Origin: an uncultured Acidimicrobiales bacterium
GTDB lineage: Bacteria; Actinomycetota; Acidimicrobiia; Acidimicrobiales; SHLQ01
DNA length: 64,000 nucleotides
Direction: 5' to 3'
NCBI GenBank assembly: GCA_938015295.1
Contig: CALLQB010000009.1
Location: forward strand, 1 to 64,000
The position numbers and the translations under genes are program-made. The notes beneath the pieces are model-generated. The model ran no database searches. It was not told where the DNA came from and was given only the letters and a program-made list of their open reading frames with translations. Positions 10,363 through 19,787 of this stretch are shown here, piece after piece; position 1 is the stretch's first letter; each line of letters opens with the position of its first letter.

Positions 10363-12718
10363 CCTCAAGGACCCCGTCGGCGATAAGCGCGTCGACTGTT
10401 GCGTCGTCGATGCCAAGCTCGGCACAGAGCTGCCGGGTATGTTCACCAATCAACGGTGCTCGTTCTTCGACCGGCTCGGGCATGCGCGAGCCGCGGAAAG
10501 CCGGCCCGGCAAGGGTCAGTTCGGCCGGGTCGTGATCGGGTTGCACGATGGTCGAAAGGAAGCCACGTTGCGCAAAGTGTGGATCGGCCAGTTGATCGAT
10601 CGATGTGAGCATCGTGCCAGCTGGAATCCCGACTTCCTGGCAACGTTGCATGACCTCGTAACGGTCGATCGATGAGGTCCATTGCGACACGGCATCGTTG
10701 CATCTTGCGCGGTCGGCGAGACGTCCAGCGTGGGTGGCCAGCGACGGGTCATTGGCGAGGTCGTCGCGCTGCATGAGCTCGCAGAGTGCCTGCCAGTTGG
10801 CGTCTGATTTGACGGTGATGGTGCACCACTGCTCACCAACGCCGCTGCACCGGAACACGCCCCACGGCGCTCCACGATCGGAATCGTTGCCTTGTGGCAC
10901 CGCCGAACCGGGTCGCAAGGACTCTTGGGCGACGATGTCGCCCAAGGTGTTGATGAGCGCTTCGACCTGCGCTACCTCGCAGTGCCTTCCGCCTCCGTCG
11001 AGAAGCGATGCAAGTGCGACCAATGAACACACACGGCCAGCCAGGTGGTCGGGGTGGATGGCGTTTGTGCCAGGAGGGCCCTCGCCGTCGGCGAATGCCC
11101 AGAGCCAGCTGAGGCCACCTGCGGTTTGAATGGTGGGACCGTAGCCTGACCAGTGAGCGTACGTGCCCGAGCCGCCCATCAACTGACTGCTGACCATGAC
11201 AATGTCGGGGTTGGCGGCTTTGAAAGCTTCGAAACCAAGACCAAGCGCGTCCATCGTGCCGGTGGAGTTGTTTTCGATCACCACATGCGCGGTCTTCGCC
11301 AACGCAAGGAGCACCTCGCGTGCCCGGTCGTTCTTGAGGTTTGCGCCGAAGCCCCGTTTCGATCGGCTTGAGGAAGCAAACGACGGGGTCATTTCGCTGC
11401 CGAGCACGATACGAATGAAGTCGGGGTAGGTGCGACTCTCGATCTTGATGACATCTGCGCCGTACTCGGCAAACATGCGACCCGCTTCGACGCCGACGCC
11501 GCCGTGACCGAAGTCGAGGACCCGAATACCATCGAGCGGCTGCTTGGTACCGGTGTCAGTGTCTGCCGACTGGTCGGCCGCGGCGGAGGCTGTGTTGCGG
11601 TGAGTTGGCCAGTTCGGAATCTGCCCGGTGCCGAGTTGGGGAGCCGGCAGTGTTGGCCCTACGCGTTGGCCATCGATGAGCGCGAATCCGCTGGGCACTC
11701 GGGCAGTGACGGCACCGGTGGGAATATCGGTGAAGGTTGCGCGGCTTTCGTAGTGCTCGTTGGCCAGAAGGTCGCTGGGGGTGAGCATTGGGGTAGCGAC
11801 AACACCTCGGCGCTGCGCTTCGACCGCCGCCTCGACCATGGTGAGTGGCGCAAAGTGCTCGGCGATGACCGGATTAAGTACGTCGAGGTTCATGAACCGA
11901 AAGAAAATTTGGCCCCACTCTTCGGCCTCGAAGCCTTCTGGTTTGCCCATCCACTCATACAAGGCGAACCACTGGCCGGGCGCCATCGTGACGCAGCGCA
12001 CCTGGCCATCGGTAGTAGCGAAATTCGGGTACATCGGACTTGTACCGTTTCGAGTATTGCTGTTTGATGGGTCGCCCCCGGAGTTGAGTATCGAACTGGT
12101 GTTGGACAATCCCCAGGTGTTGAGCTGCGCGGTGGCTTCGAGTGCAGAAACGTCGAGGTGTTGGCCAAGACCGGTCGCCTTCCGTTGCCACAGTGCAACA
12201 CAGATCGCGTAGGCCGCCATGACGCCTGCAGTGTCGCTGGCAACCGAGCCGGGCATAAACAGCGGATCGCTCGTGAGCACCCCCGACATCGACAGGTTGC
12301 CAGAAAGTGAGAAGACCACTTCGTCGGTCGCGGCGAAATCGCTATAGGGGCCGGTGAGCCCGAAGGGGGTGACCGAGCAAATAATGAGCCTTGGGTGCTG
12401 TTCTAGCAAGGCATCGGCGTCGAGATTGCCGTTGTCGATGAGGACATCGGCACCACCGACCAGGTCGAGAAACGCCGCGACGTCGGCGTCGGCGTTGAGG
12501 TCGAGTTCGAGGCCACTCTTGTTCATATTGCGAAAGGCGAACCACAGGCTGGTGCCATCGTCGGCCAGTGGCGGGAATGCGCGAGAGGGCGCACCGCCTG
12601 GCGGTTCGATCCGTTGCACGTCGGCCCCGAGGTCGGCTAAGAGGCGGCCAGCGAGATCGCCGATCTCGTCAGCAAAGTCGAGCACCCGGAGCGAAGCGAG
12701 CGGTGAGGAGCGTGCCAT
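10352..12718 (-). CDS. Double-length (fused tandem) CaiB/BaiF class III CoA transferase
   Basis: Two complete CaiB/BaiF domains of about 390 residues are fused. The first begins LRVLDFADEIGDLAGRLLAD and the second begins IRVLDFGHGGVGVEAGRMFA, and each has the GADV(Q/I)(R/K)IE motif. Class III enzymes move CoA between carboxylic acids or racemise acyl-CoAs and usually work as interlocked dimers, so the fusion may be a built-in heterodimer. The usual catalytic-Asp region reads LDVSALEA in domain 1 and CEVAQVEA in domain 2, with Glu where characterised enzymes have Asp. ATG 12718 (MARSSPLASL) is preferred over 12760. A divergent TetR gene suggests local control. The substrate is unknown, perhaps a sterol or fatty acyl acid. 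Confidence 0.88.
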   Translation of the reverse strand: MARSSPLASLRVLDFADEIGDLAGRLLADLGADVQRIEPPGGAPSRAFPPLADDGTSLWFAFRNMNKSGLELDLNADADVAAFLDLVGGADVLIDNGNLDADALLEQHPRLIICSVTPFGLTGPYSDFAATDEVVFSLSGNLSMSGVLTSDPLFMPGSVASDTAGVMAAYAICVALWQRKATGLGQHLDVSALEATAQLNTWGLSNTSSILNSGGDPSNSNTRNGTSPMYPNFATTDGQVRCVTMAPGQWFALYEWMGKPEGFEAEEWGQIFFRFMNLDVLNPVIAEHFAPLTMVEAAVEAQRRGVVATPMLTPSDLLANEHYESRATFTDIPTGAVTARVPSGFALIDGQRVGPTLPAPQLGTGQIPNWPTHRNTASAAADQSADTDTGTKQPLDGIRVLDFGHGGVGVEAGRMFAEYGADVIKIESRTYPDFIRIVLGSEMTPSFASSSRSKRGFGANLKNDRAREVLLALAKTAHVVIENNSTGTMDALGLGFEAFKAANPDIVMVSSQLMGGSGTYAHWSGYGPTIQTAGGLSWLWAFADGEGPPGTNAIHPDHLAGRVCSLVALASLLDGGGRHCEVAQVEALINTLGDIVAQESLRPGSAVPQGNDSDRGAPWGVFRCSGVGEQWCTITVKSDANWQALCELMQRDDLANDPSLATHAGRLADRARCNDAVSQWTSSIDRYEVMQRCQEVGIPAGTMLTSIDQLADPHFAQRGFLSTIVQPDHDPAELTLAGPAFRGSRMPEPVEERAPLIGEHTRQLCAELGIDDATVDALIADGVLEVTE

Positions 12719-12958
12719 TGGAGTCCTTTGCGGAAACTGGCGAATGAGACAGAGCAACAAGCTCGGTCGAAAGGTAGTTCATTGCGACTGGTCCGCCGAA
12801 ATGCGAGTGGGCCTCGAACGAGGCGTTCTCGGTAGCTGCTTGGGTTTGGGTGCTTGGGTTTGGGTGGTAGTAAAATTTTGTACGATTCGAACGCCATTTC
12901 ATAAAAAAGGGTCATTCGGGCGGTCATACTCTCGTGCACCCGACAATGGTGAGCAACG
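12719..12958. promoter_or_regulatory. Divergent CoA-transferase / TetR control region with repeats
   Basis: This 240-bp gap between divergent genes should hold both promoters and the TetR operator. Visible structure includes a 14-bp perfect direct repeat (gcttgggtttgggt) at 12838-12851 and 12852-12865, an inverted repeat cctcg-aa-cgagg near 12814, and an AT-rich patch (taaaattttgtacgattcgaac) from about 12870. I cannot tell which element is the operator. Confidence 0.5.
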
Positions 12959-13495
12959 GTGACACAGCGATCGAACGAAATTCTTGTGGCTGCGCGTGAT
13001 CTCATCGTGGAGTCTGGCGGGGCACTGCCAACGGTGCGCGAGATTGCGGCGCGATCGTTTCTGTCGCCTGCCGCGATCTATGTGCATTTCGCGAACGCCG
13101 ACCGAATCCTCACGACGGTGCGCCTGCAAGCGATTGGTGAGCTTGTCGAAGCGGTGAGGGCGACGGGTGCGTCGTCGTTTGCCGACGCAGCACGTCCGGC
13201 GGCAGCATGGATGCTCGATAACCGGGGGCTCACCGTTGCAATCACGCAGTGCGCAGCCGGCGACCTTTGCGACGAGGCGATTGAGTTGTTGACGAGCTTT
13301 CTGGGCGATGACCTTGGCGAACCCGATGTGCCTGAGGCGCTGCTCGTGCTCGCGGCAGGCCTGAGCACGGCAATTCCACCGCTAATAGACGACCTTGCCT
13401 ACGGCGTCGACGAGTTGGCAAACTTCCTGCTCTCGTTGGCTGAACCCCTCCGGGTCGTTCGTAGCCAAAAACCCATCGAAGTGATCTCTGCCTGA
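12959..13495 (+). CDS. TetR-family transcriptional regulator
   Basis: The N-terminal 50 residues form a TetR helix-turn-helix: ILVAARDLIVESGGALPTVREIAARSFLSPAAIYVHFANAD. The rest, about 120 residues, is an all-helical ligand/dimer domain ending LLSLAEPLRVV. It starts with GTG at 12959, with no clear ribosome-binding site. It is divergent from the CoA-transferase gene and is its likely repressor, released by an acyl-CoA or related ligand; this is inferred from arrangement alone. The protein is slightly short for the family but has no visible break. Confidence 0.85.
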   Translation: MTQRSNEILVAARDLIVESGGALPTVREIAARSFLSPAAIYVHFANADRILTTVRLQAIGELVEAVRATGASSFADAARPAAAWMLDNRGLTVAITQCAAGDLCDEAIELLTSFLGDDLGEPDVPEALLVLAAGLSTAIPPLIDDLAYGVDELANFLLSLAEPLRVVRSQKPIEVISA

Positions 13496-13500
13496 GAACG

Positions 13501-13524
13501 GGTGACCTGGTGACCTGGTGACCC
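13501..13524. repeat. 8-bp tandem repeat directly after the TetR stop codon
   Basis: Three units of ggtgacct (the last ends in c) lie head to tail, starting six bases after the TGA of the TetR gene. They fill half of the short gap before the rhomboid gene. Similar duplications occur at other gene ends in this window. Confidence 0.85.
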
Positions 13525-13542
13525 GACAGTAGAGTCAGGCAG

Positions 13543-14193
13543 ATGGAAGCCCGAGGGGCGGATTCGTCACCTTCTTTACGTTCTTTACGTTCTTTACGTT
13601 CTTCACGGTCTCGATGGTCACCGTTGTCGAGGTTCGATGGCCTTCCTCCACAGCTCGTGTGGCTCGTCGGTGCGCTCGCGCTGATGTGGGCCATCGAAAT
13701 CGCTGACACGGTGATACTTGGCGAGTGGTTGCAAAGCGGAGGCATCCATCCGCGTCGACTCGATGGCCTTGATGGCATTGTTTGGGCTCCCTTTCTGCAT
13801 AGCAACTTCGGCCATTTGCTCGGCAACTCGTTGCCGTTTGTTGTGCTGGGCGCTCTTGTCGCCTTCCGGGGAGCTCGGGTTTGGCTGACGGTGACGGTGA
13901 TCGTCGTGGTGTTCGGCGGGGCCGCAACGTGGCTCCTCGCCAGGTCGGGTAATCACATCGGGGCCAGTGGCCTGGTTTTTGGCTACCTCGGCTATCTCCT
14001 TGGCGCCGCATGGTTCGAACGCAGCGTGCAAGCGATTGTTCTGGCGGCGGTTGCCGGGTTTTTGTATTGGGGTCTCGTGTTCGGTCTGCTACCAACCGGT
14101 CAGGTCTCGTGGGAAGGCCATCTCTTTGGTGCGGTCGCCGGATTCGCCGCCGCCAAGCTGATCAGAACTGAGCGTGTCACACCCCCTCGGTAA
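13543..14193 (+). CDS. Rhomboid-family intramembrane serine protease
   Basis: The 216-residue protein has about six transmembrane helices and the rhomboid catalytic pair: Ser in GASGLVFG (helix 4) and His in GHLFGAVAG (helix 6). FLHSNFGHLLGNSLPF matches the conserved HxxxGHxxxN region of helix 2. It should cleave membrane proteins within the bilayer; the substrate is unknown. The first 40 residues are a basic cytoplasmic tail whose LRSLRSLRS part is written by four 9-bp tandem repeats (ttctttacg, 13572-13607). The true start might lie downstream of this repeat at a TTG, since no ATG follows before helix 1. Lhr follows after nine bases. Confidence 0.88.
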   Translation: MEARGADSSPSLRSLRSLRSSRSRWSPLSRFDGLPPQLVWLVGALALMWAIEIADTVILGEWLQSGGIHPRRLDGLDGIVWAPFLHSNFGHLLGNSLPFVVLGALVAFRGARVWLTVTVIVVVFGGAATWLLARSGNHIGASGLVFGYLGYLLGAAWFERSVQAIVLAAVAGFLYWGLVFGLLPTGQVSWEGHLFGAVAGFAAAKLIRTERVTPPR

Positions 14194-14202
14194 GGTCGCC
14201 AG

Positions 14203-17200
14203 ATGGCCATCGCTGAGCAGCCGACCCTCTTTACCTCGTCCACCGAACCGCTCGAGGCGCTTCTGACAATCCCTGCGGGGGGCTTCCACCCGGCGGTGCA
14301 ATGCTGGTTCGACCGACGGTTTCCTGATGGCCCTACACCGCCACAGTCCGACGCGTGGCCACACATTGCCGCTGGCCGTCACACGCTCGTCGCTGCACCA
14401 ACCGGGTCAGGCAAGACCTTGGCCGGTTTTCTCATGTGTATCGATCGGCTCTATCGCGACCACACCGATGGCAAGGCGGTCAGCACCGTTGCTCGGGTGG
14501 TGTATGTTTCGCCGCTCAAAGCCCTGGCCGTCGATATCGCCGAGAACCTCACCCGTCCGCTCGCCGAAATCGCAGAGATAGCAGCTGAGCTTGGCCTGTC
14601 GGCTCCCGATCTGCGAGTTGGGGTGCGCACGGGCGATACCACCAGCAGCGAACGCGCCAAGATGCTTCGTAAGCCGCCCGCATTTGTCATCACCACACCC
14701 GAATCGCTCTACCTGCTCCTCACCGCCGAGAAGAGCCGCAACATTCTTCGCACCGTCGACACCGTGATCGTCGACGAGATTCACGCCGCCGCACGCGACA
14801 AACGAGGCTCCCACCTTGCCCTTACGCTCGAGCGGCTCGATCATGTCACCAACGGCCCGCTGGTTCGGGTGGGGCTCTCCGCAACGCAGCGGCCCATCGA
14901 CGAAATTGCTGAACTTCTCGTCGGCGTGCGACCGGTGGGCGGCCCGGAAGCTTCGCCAACCTGCACCATCGTCGATTCTGGCCATACCCGAACGCTCGAT
15001 CTTGCCATCGAAATCCCCGACGGCGATCTCGAAGCCGTTGCGTCCGCTGCGCAGATGGGCGACGTGTTGGCCCGCATTGCGACGTTGGTCGAGCAGCACC
15101 ACACCACCATTGTTTTTGTGAACACTCGCCGGATGGCCGAACGCCTGGCGCATCAGCTCGGCGAGCTGCTCGGTGACGACGTGGTGTCGGCTCACCACGG
15201 TTCTCTGTCAAAGGATCGCCGCCACCGGGTTGAGACTCGGCTCCGGGCTGGCGAGCTCAAGGCGCTGGTCGCCACTGCCTCGCTCGAACTCGGGATCGAC
15301 ATCGGGCCGGTCGAGTTGGTATGCCAGGTTGGTTCACCGCGCAGCATCGCCACGTTCCTCCAACGCGTCGGACGGTCGAACCACAGTCGCTCGGGCACAC
15401 CGAAGGGGCGTTTGTACCCGATGACTCGCGACGAGCTCATCGAATGCACCGCACTGCTCACCGCGGTGCACGGTGGTCGCCTCGACGCCATTATCCAACC
15501 CGAGATGCCGCTCGATATTCTCGCCCAGCAACTTGTAGCCGAGGTCGCTGCCGAAGAGTGGACCACCGACGATCTTTTCGCCATGGTCCGCCAGGCGCGT
15601 CCGTTCCGAAAACTCACGCGCGAACTTTTCGACGAGACTGTCGAGCTGGTGAGCCATGGCGTGGTGACGGGCCGTGGACAACGTGGCGCGTGGCTCCACC
15701 ACGACGCGATTAACGGCGAGCTCCGACCGCGCAAAGGAGCACGGCTTGTTGCGCTCACTTCTGGCGGAGCGATTCCCGAGATCGGCGACTTTCGTGTCTT
15801 GGCAGCGCCGGATGACACCTTTATTGGTTCGGTAAACGAAGAGTGGGCCGTCGAGTCGATGGCGGGCGACATCTTTCTGCTCGGCACGCACTCATGGATG
15901 ATTCGTCGTGTCGAGCCCGGCATTGTTCGGGTTGTTGACGCGGGTGGCGCTCCGCCAAGCGTGCCCTTTTGGGCTGGGGAGGCGCCGGCGCGCACGTTCG
16001 AACTGTGTGAGGAGATCTCGGCGTTGCGCACAAAGGTCGACGACGCAGTCGTCGCCGGACGTCTAGAGGTCGCAAAAGACCGCATTGCAGCCGACGCCCA
16101 GATCGACCCGGCGTTGGCGTCGATCATCGTCGACTACCTTGCCGTCGGGCGAGCGGTGCTCGGCGTGATGCCGACGCTCTCCGATCTGGTCTTCGAGCGC
16201 TTCTTTGACCAATCAGGCGGCATGCAACTGGTGGTGCATTCGCTCTACGGCGCCCGAGTGAACCGGGCCCTTGGACTCGCGTTACGCAAACGGTTTTGTG
16301 TCAGCTTCAACTTTGAGCTGCAAGCGGCAGCTACCGACGATGCGCTGGTGATATCGCTTGGGCCGCACCACAGTTTCCCGCTCGAAGATGTTCCACGCTT
16401 TTTGCACAGCAACACCGTCGAAACGGTGCTTCGTCAAGCCGTTCTCGATGCGCCGATGTTTCAGTCGCGATGGCGTTGGAACCTCAACCGTGCGCTTCTC
16501 GTGTTGCGATTTCGGGGCGGCAAGAAGAATCCTCCGGCGTTTCAGCGGATGGAATCAGACGATTTTCTCGCAGCGCTATTTCCGGGCGCGGCAGCGTGTC
16601 AAGAAAACATCACCGGCCCAATCGAGATTCCCGATCACTTGCTCGTCCGCCAGACTATCTATGACACACTCCACGAAGGGCTCGACGTCGACGGGCTGCG
16701 GAAGCTATTGGCCGATATCGAAACCGGCGCTATTTCGGTGCACTGTCGCGACACCACCGAAGCATCACCGCTCTCCCACGAGATTCTCACGGCGAAGCCC
16801 TATGCGTTCCTCGATGAGGCTGAGGCTGGCGACCGTCGAACCAATGCCGTGCCGATCCGTCGCGGGTTGCCCGCCGCGCCAACCACTATGGGTCAACTCG
16901 ATCCGGCGGCGATTACCCAGGTCATCGCCGAGGTGCAGCCCGACCCACGCAATGCCGACGAGCTGCACGATCTGATCTACAGCACGATGCTGCTGCCCGC
17001 CGCGCCCGAGTGGGTTGCGTTATTCGAGCAGCTGGTCGACCGTGGTCGAGCGGCCGCGACACTGGTCGATGGGGTCGAGTTTTGGTACGCGTGTGAGAAC
17101 GCTGTTTCGGCCGTGGCCCTCGCCGGAGTCTCGGTGAGCGACAGCAACACTGCCGTAGAGACTGGAGCCGCCGAAGCCGCTGTACTCGACGCGGCGGCAG

Positions 17201-18585
17201 TGGCTTTGCTTCGAGGTCACCTAGACGTGCGAGGTCCCTCGACCGAAGCGCAATTGGCGGCCGGACTTCCGATAACTGAACAGCAGGTCGCGCTCGCCCT
17301 CTTGGCTTTAGAACAGCAGGGCTTTGCGCTTCGTGGCCACTTCTCAGATGCCGCAGTCAGCGGCAGTAACCCGTCGAACTCGCCGCCCCACCAGTGGTGC
17401 GCTCGTCGGCTCCTTGCTCGTATGCACAGCTACAGCAGGCAGCGGCGGCGGCGGTCGATCGAAGCTGTTTCGCCCCAGGACTTCATGCGATTCCTCCTCG
17501 GATGGCAGCACGTACAACCCGGAACGCAGCTGCGTGGTCAGTTTGGCCTGCTTGAGGTACTCGAGCAGTTGCAGGGTTCTGAGGTCGCCGCCTCGGCTTG
17601 GGAATCTGACGTCTTGCGGCGTCGACTCCACGACTTCGATCCCGGTTGGCTCGACCAGCTTTGCCATCGGGGCGAGCTGGGGTGGTTGCGTCTGCGACCC
17701 AAACCTCCCGCAGGCGTGACAGGTCGACCGGGCGCCGCTCCCTCAAAGGCCACACCGATAAGCCTGGTGTTTCGAGCCGACCTTCCCTGGTTACTCGCTG
17801 GCGTTCGAGGACGCACTGCGACCAGTGAGATCACGCCAGCTGAAGAAGGTGCCGAGGCAAGCGTTGGGGCGCTGCCCGAAATCCTCGAGGTGCTTGCCAA
17901 CGACGGGGCTTCGTTTCTTTCTGCACTCGCGACGCAGACTGGCAGACTTCCCACCGACGTCGAGCGCGCACTCTGGGAGGGTGTGGCGGCCGGACTGCTC
18001 ACCGCCGATGGCTTCAGTGCGTTGCGGTCGCTGATGGACAAGTCTCGTCGACGACGTAGCACTTCATCTCGCATGAGTCGGCTTCGCCGGGGCGCTCCCG
18101 ATCCGAGCCAGGCGGCGGGTCGATGGTCGTTGGTGCCGGCGGTCGATCAGTCGATCGAGCCCGATGATGTAGCCGAGGCGGTAGCCGAGCAACTTCTGAA
18201 CCGCTGGGGTGTGGTGTTCCGAGATCTCGTGGTGCATGAACGTCTGGGCGTGTCGTGGCGCGAACTGCAGTGGGCGCTACGCCGTCTTGAAGACCGCGGA
18301 CTGGTTCGGGGTGGCCGTTTCGTCACTGGGTTTGGTGGCGAGCAATTCGCTTTGCCGAGGGCCAGCGACGCACTGCGCAAGGTTCGAGATACGCCGCGCG
18401 ACGGAGTGCTTGTCACCATTTCTGCCGCCGACCCTCTCAACCTCACCGGTGTGCTGTTCGACGGCGCTCGAACGCCCGCCGTGCGCACCAACACGGTTAC
18501 CTACCTTGACGGGTTTCCACAGACAGACAAGAGCGACGAGTTGGGTATGCCGAGCGAGCGCCTGGTGGGAAACTCGACCGTTTGA
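14203..18585 (+). CDS. lhr: Lhr-type superfamily 2 ATP-dependent DNA helicase (long form)
   Basis: This is a 1460-residue protein, like mycobacterial Lhr (about 1500). RecA-like domain 1 has a Q-motif-like start, Walker A AAPTGSGKT, VYVSPLKALAVD, DEIH in the Walker B motif (VIVDEIHAAARDKRGSHLALTLERL) and GLSATQRP. Domain 2 has IVFVNTRRMAERLA, HHGSLSKDRR, TASLELGIDIG and QRVGRSNHS. A winged-helix and Lhr core domain follow, then about 600 residues of the Lhr C-terminal extension. Lhr translocates 3' to 5' on single-stranded DNA and unwinds DNA and RNA:DNA hybrids in DNA repair. It shares a short junction with the rhomboid gene, and a terminator hairpin lies 125 bases downstream. Confidence 0.95.
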   Translation: MAIAEQPTLFTSSTEPLEALLTIPAGGFHPAVQCWFDRRFPDGPTPPQSDAWPHIAAGRHTLVAAPTGSGKTLAGFLMCIDRLYRDHTDGKAVSTVARVVYVSPLKALAVDIAENLTRPLAEIAEIAAELGLSAPDLRVGVRTGDTTSSERAKMLRKPPAFVITTPESLYLLLTAEKSRNILRTVDTVIVDEIHAAARDKRGSHLALTLERLDHVTNGPLVRVGLSATQRPIDEIAELLVGVRPVGGPEASPTCTIVDSGHTRTLDLAIEIPDGDLEAVASAAQMGDVLARIATLVEQHHTTIVFVNTRRMAERLAHQLGELLGDDVVSAHHGSLSKDRRHRVETRLRAGELKALVATASLELGIDIGPVELVCQVGSPRSIATFLQRVGRSNHSRSGTPKGRLYPMTRDELIECTALLTAVHGGRLDAIIQPEMPLDILAQQLVAEVAAEEWTTDDLFAMVRQARPFRKLTRELFDETVELVSHGVVTGRGQRGAWLHHDAINGELRPRKGARLVALTSGGAIPEIGDFRVLAAPDDTFIGSVNEEWAVESMAGDIFLLGTHSWMIRRVEPGIVRVVDAGGAPPSVPFWAGEAPARTFELCEEISALRTKVDDAVVAGRLEVAKDRIAADAQIDPALASIIVDYLAVGRAVLGVMPTLSDLVFERFFDQSGGMQLVVHSLYGARVNRALGLALRKRFCVSFNFELQAAATDDALVISLGPHHSFPLEDVPRFLHSNTVETVLRQAVLDAPMFQSRWRWNLNRALLVLRFRGGKKNPPAFQRMESDDFLAALFPGAAACQENITGPIEIPDHLLVRQTIYDTLHEGLDVDGLRKLLADIETGAISVHCRDTTEASPLSHEILTAKPYAFLDEAEAGDRRTNAVPIRRGLPAAPTTMGQLDPAAITQVIAEVQPDPRNADELHDLIYSTMLLPAAPEWVALFEQLVDRGRAAATLVDGVEFWYACENAVSAVALAGVSVSDSNTAVETGAAEAAVLDAAAVALLRGHLDVRGPSTEAQLAAGLPITEQQVALALLALEQQGFALRGHFSDAAVSGSNPSNSPPHQWCARRLLARMHSYSRQRRRRSIEAVSPQDFMRFLLGWQHVQPGTQLRGQFGLLEVLEQLQGSEVAASAWESDVLRRRLHDFDPGWLDQLCHRGELGWLRLRPKPPAGVTGRPGAAPSKATPISLVFRADLPWLLAGVRGRTATSEITPAEEGAEASVGALPEILEVLANDGASFLSALATQTGRLPTDVERALWEGVAAGLLTADGFSALRSLMDKSRRRRSTSSRMSRLRRGAPDPSQAAGRWSLVPAVDQSIEPDDVAEAVAEQLLNRWGVVFRDLVVHERLGVSWRELQWALRRLEDRGLVRGGRFVTGFGGEQFALPRASDALRKVRDTPRDGVLVTISAADPLNLTGVLFDGARTPAVRTNTVTYLDGFPQTDKSDELGMPSERLVGNSTV

Positions 18586-18710
18586 CAAAAGTTTTCGACA
18601 ACGCGCTCAAGGTTCGGGGGTCGTTGGCCGAAGTAGTCAGTAGTAGGCCAACAGGATCATCCCTGTTTTGTCCCTGAGAGAACGTATCGCACGTGTGTCG
18701 CGCGGGAACC

Positions 18711-18750
18711 GGATGCAGCTGGGCAGAAATGTCCAGCCGCATCCCGTTTT
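18711..18750 (+). terminator. Rho-independent terminator after lhr
   Basis: The arms ggatgcagctgg (18711-18722) and ccagccgcatcc (18733-18744) pair over 12 positions with one A:C mismatch around a 10-base loop and are followed by cgtttt. The surrounding 230-bp gap (18586-18815) shows no supported gene. Confidence 0.65.
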
Positions 18751-18815
18751 GGCGTTCGTTGTCGTCTGGAACCCAACACGATTCCGTGCGATAGTCGCGG
18801 GCGAAGGAGCGTTGC

Positions 18816-19787
18816 ATGACACTTACGACGATGCGGTTCAACATGGTCGATCCCAATCAACACGCTGTTGGGGTCGCTGAGCGTTACCGGGCGATGTTGG
18901 ATATGGCCGAGTTCGGCGACCAAAACGGTTTGAGCGGAATCTCGCTTGAAGAACATCACGGAGCCGAAAATGGCTGGAGTCCAACGCCGCTTCTCAACGC
19001 CGGAATGATCCTTGCTCGTTCGTCGAAACTTCTCGTGACAATTTCTGCGCTGCTTCTTCCTCTTCACGATCCAATTCGGGTCGCCGAAGATATCGCCGTG
19101 CTCGACCTCGTGAGTGGCGGCCGGTTGGTGACGATATTTGGGCTTGGGTACCGGCCAAGCGAGTACGAGCTCCTCGACAAGGATTGGGTCTCGCGGGGAG
19201 CCATCATGGATGCATCGCTTGAAGCGGTCATGTCGGCATGGACCGGCGAGCCTTTTACGCATCTTGGCAAGACCGTGCAGGTGACGCCCAAACCCCTCAC
19301 CGACCCCCATCCGTTTGTGATGATTGGCGGCACGAGCAAACCGGCGGCCCGAAGAGCCGCTCGGTTCGGCTTACCGCTGTTTCCCGCAGCGCACCTTCCT
19401 GAGCTCGAGGCGTACTACTACGAAAAGTGCACCGAGTACGGCACCCAAGGGTTCGTGATGATGCCGAGTCCCCAAACGAAGATGATCTTTGTGACCGAAG
19501 ATCCGGACCGTGCTTGGGCCGAGCACGGCGAACACTTCTTTCACGAAGCCTCCACCTACCAGCGATGGCAGACCGCCGATATCTCCTCAGCCGTGAAGTC
19601 TGGCGCCGCCAACGTCGACGAACTTCGTGCCGAAGGCATCTATGTGGCGATGACACCCGATGAGGCGATCGCGGAAGGCAAAGCATCGGGTTCGCTCGTC
19701 CTGCATCCGCTCGTTGGTGGAATGCCAATCGAAGCCGGGTGGGAATGCCTCCGACTCTTTACCGAGCAGGTAATTCCGTCGCTGTAG
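18816..19787 (+). CDS. LLM-class (luciferase-like) flavin-dependent oxidoreductase
   Basis: The 323-residue protein has the TIM-barrel pattern of bacterial luciferase-like monooxygenases and F420- or FMN-dependent reductases: GISLEEHHGAENGWSPTPL, then LLLPLHDPIRVAEDIAVLDLVSGGRLVTIFGLGYRPSEYELL, and PHPFVMIGGTSKPAARRAARFGLPL. Whether it uses F420 or FMN cannot be read with confidence. It is monocistronic and its 3' end overlaps the convergent serB 3' end by 29 bases, so the two mRNAs would share complementary tails. Confidence 0.85.
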   Translation: MTLTTMRFNMVDPNQHAVGVAERYRAMLDMAEFGDQNGLSGISLEEHHGAENGWSPTPLLNAGMILARSSKLLVTISALLLPLHDPIRVAEDIAVLDLVSGGRLVTIFGLGYRPSEYELLDKDWVSRGAIMDASLEAVMSAWTGEPFTHLGKTVQVTPKPLTDPHPFVMIGGTSKPAARRAARFGLPLFPAAHLPELEAYYYEKCTEYGTQGFVMMPSPQTKMIFVTEDPDRAWAEHGEHFFHEASTYQRWQTADISSAVKSGAANVDELRAEGIYVAMTPDEAIAEGKASGSLVLHPLVGGMPIEAGWECLRLFTEQVIPSL

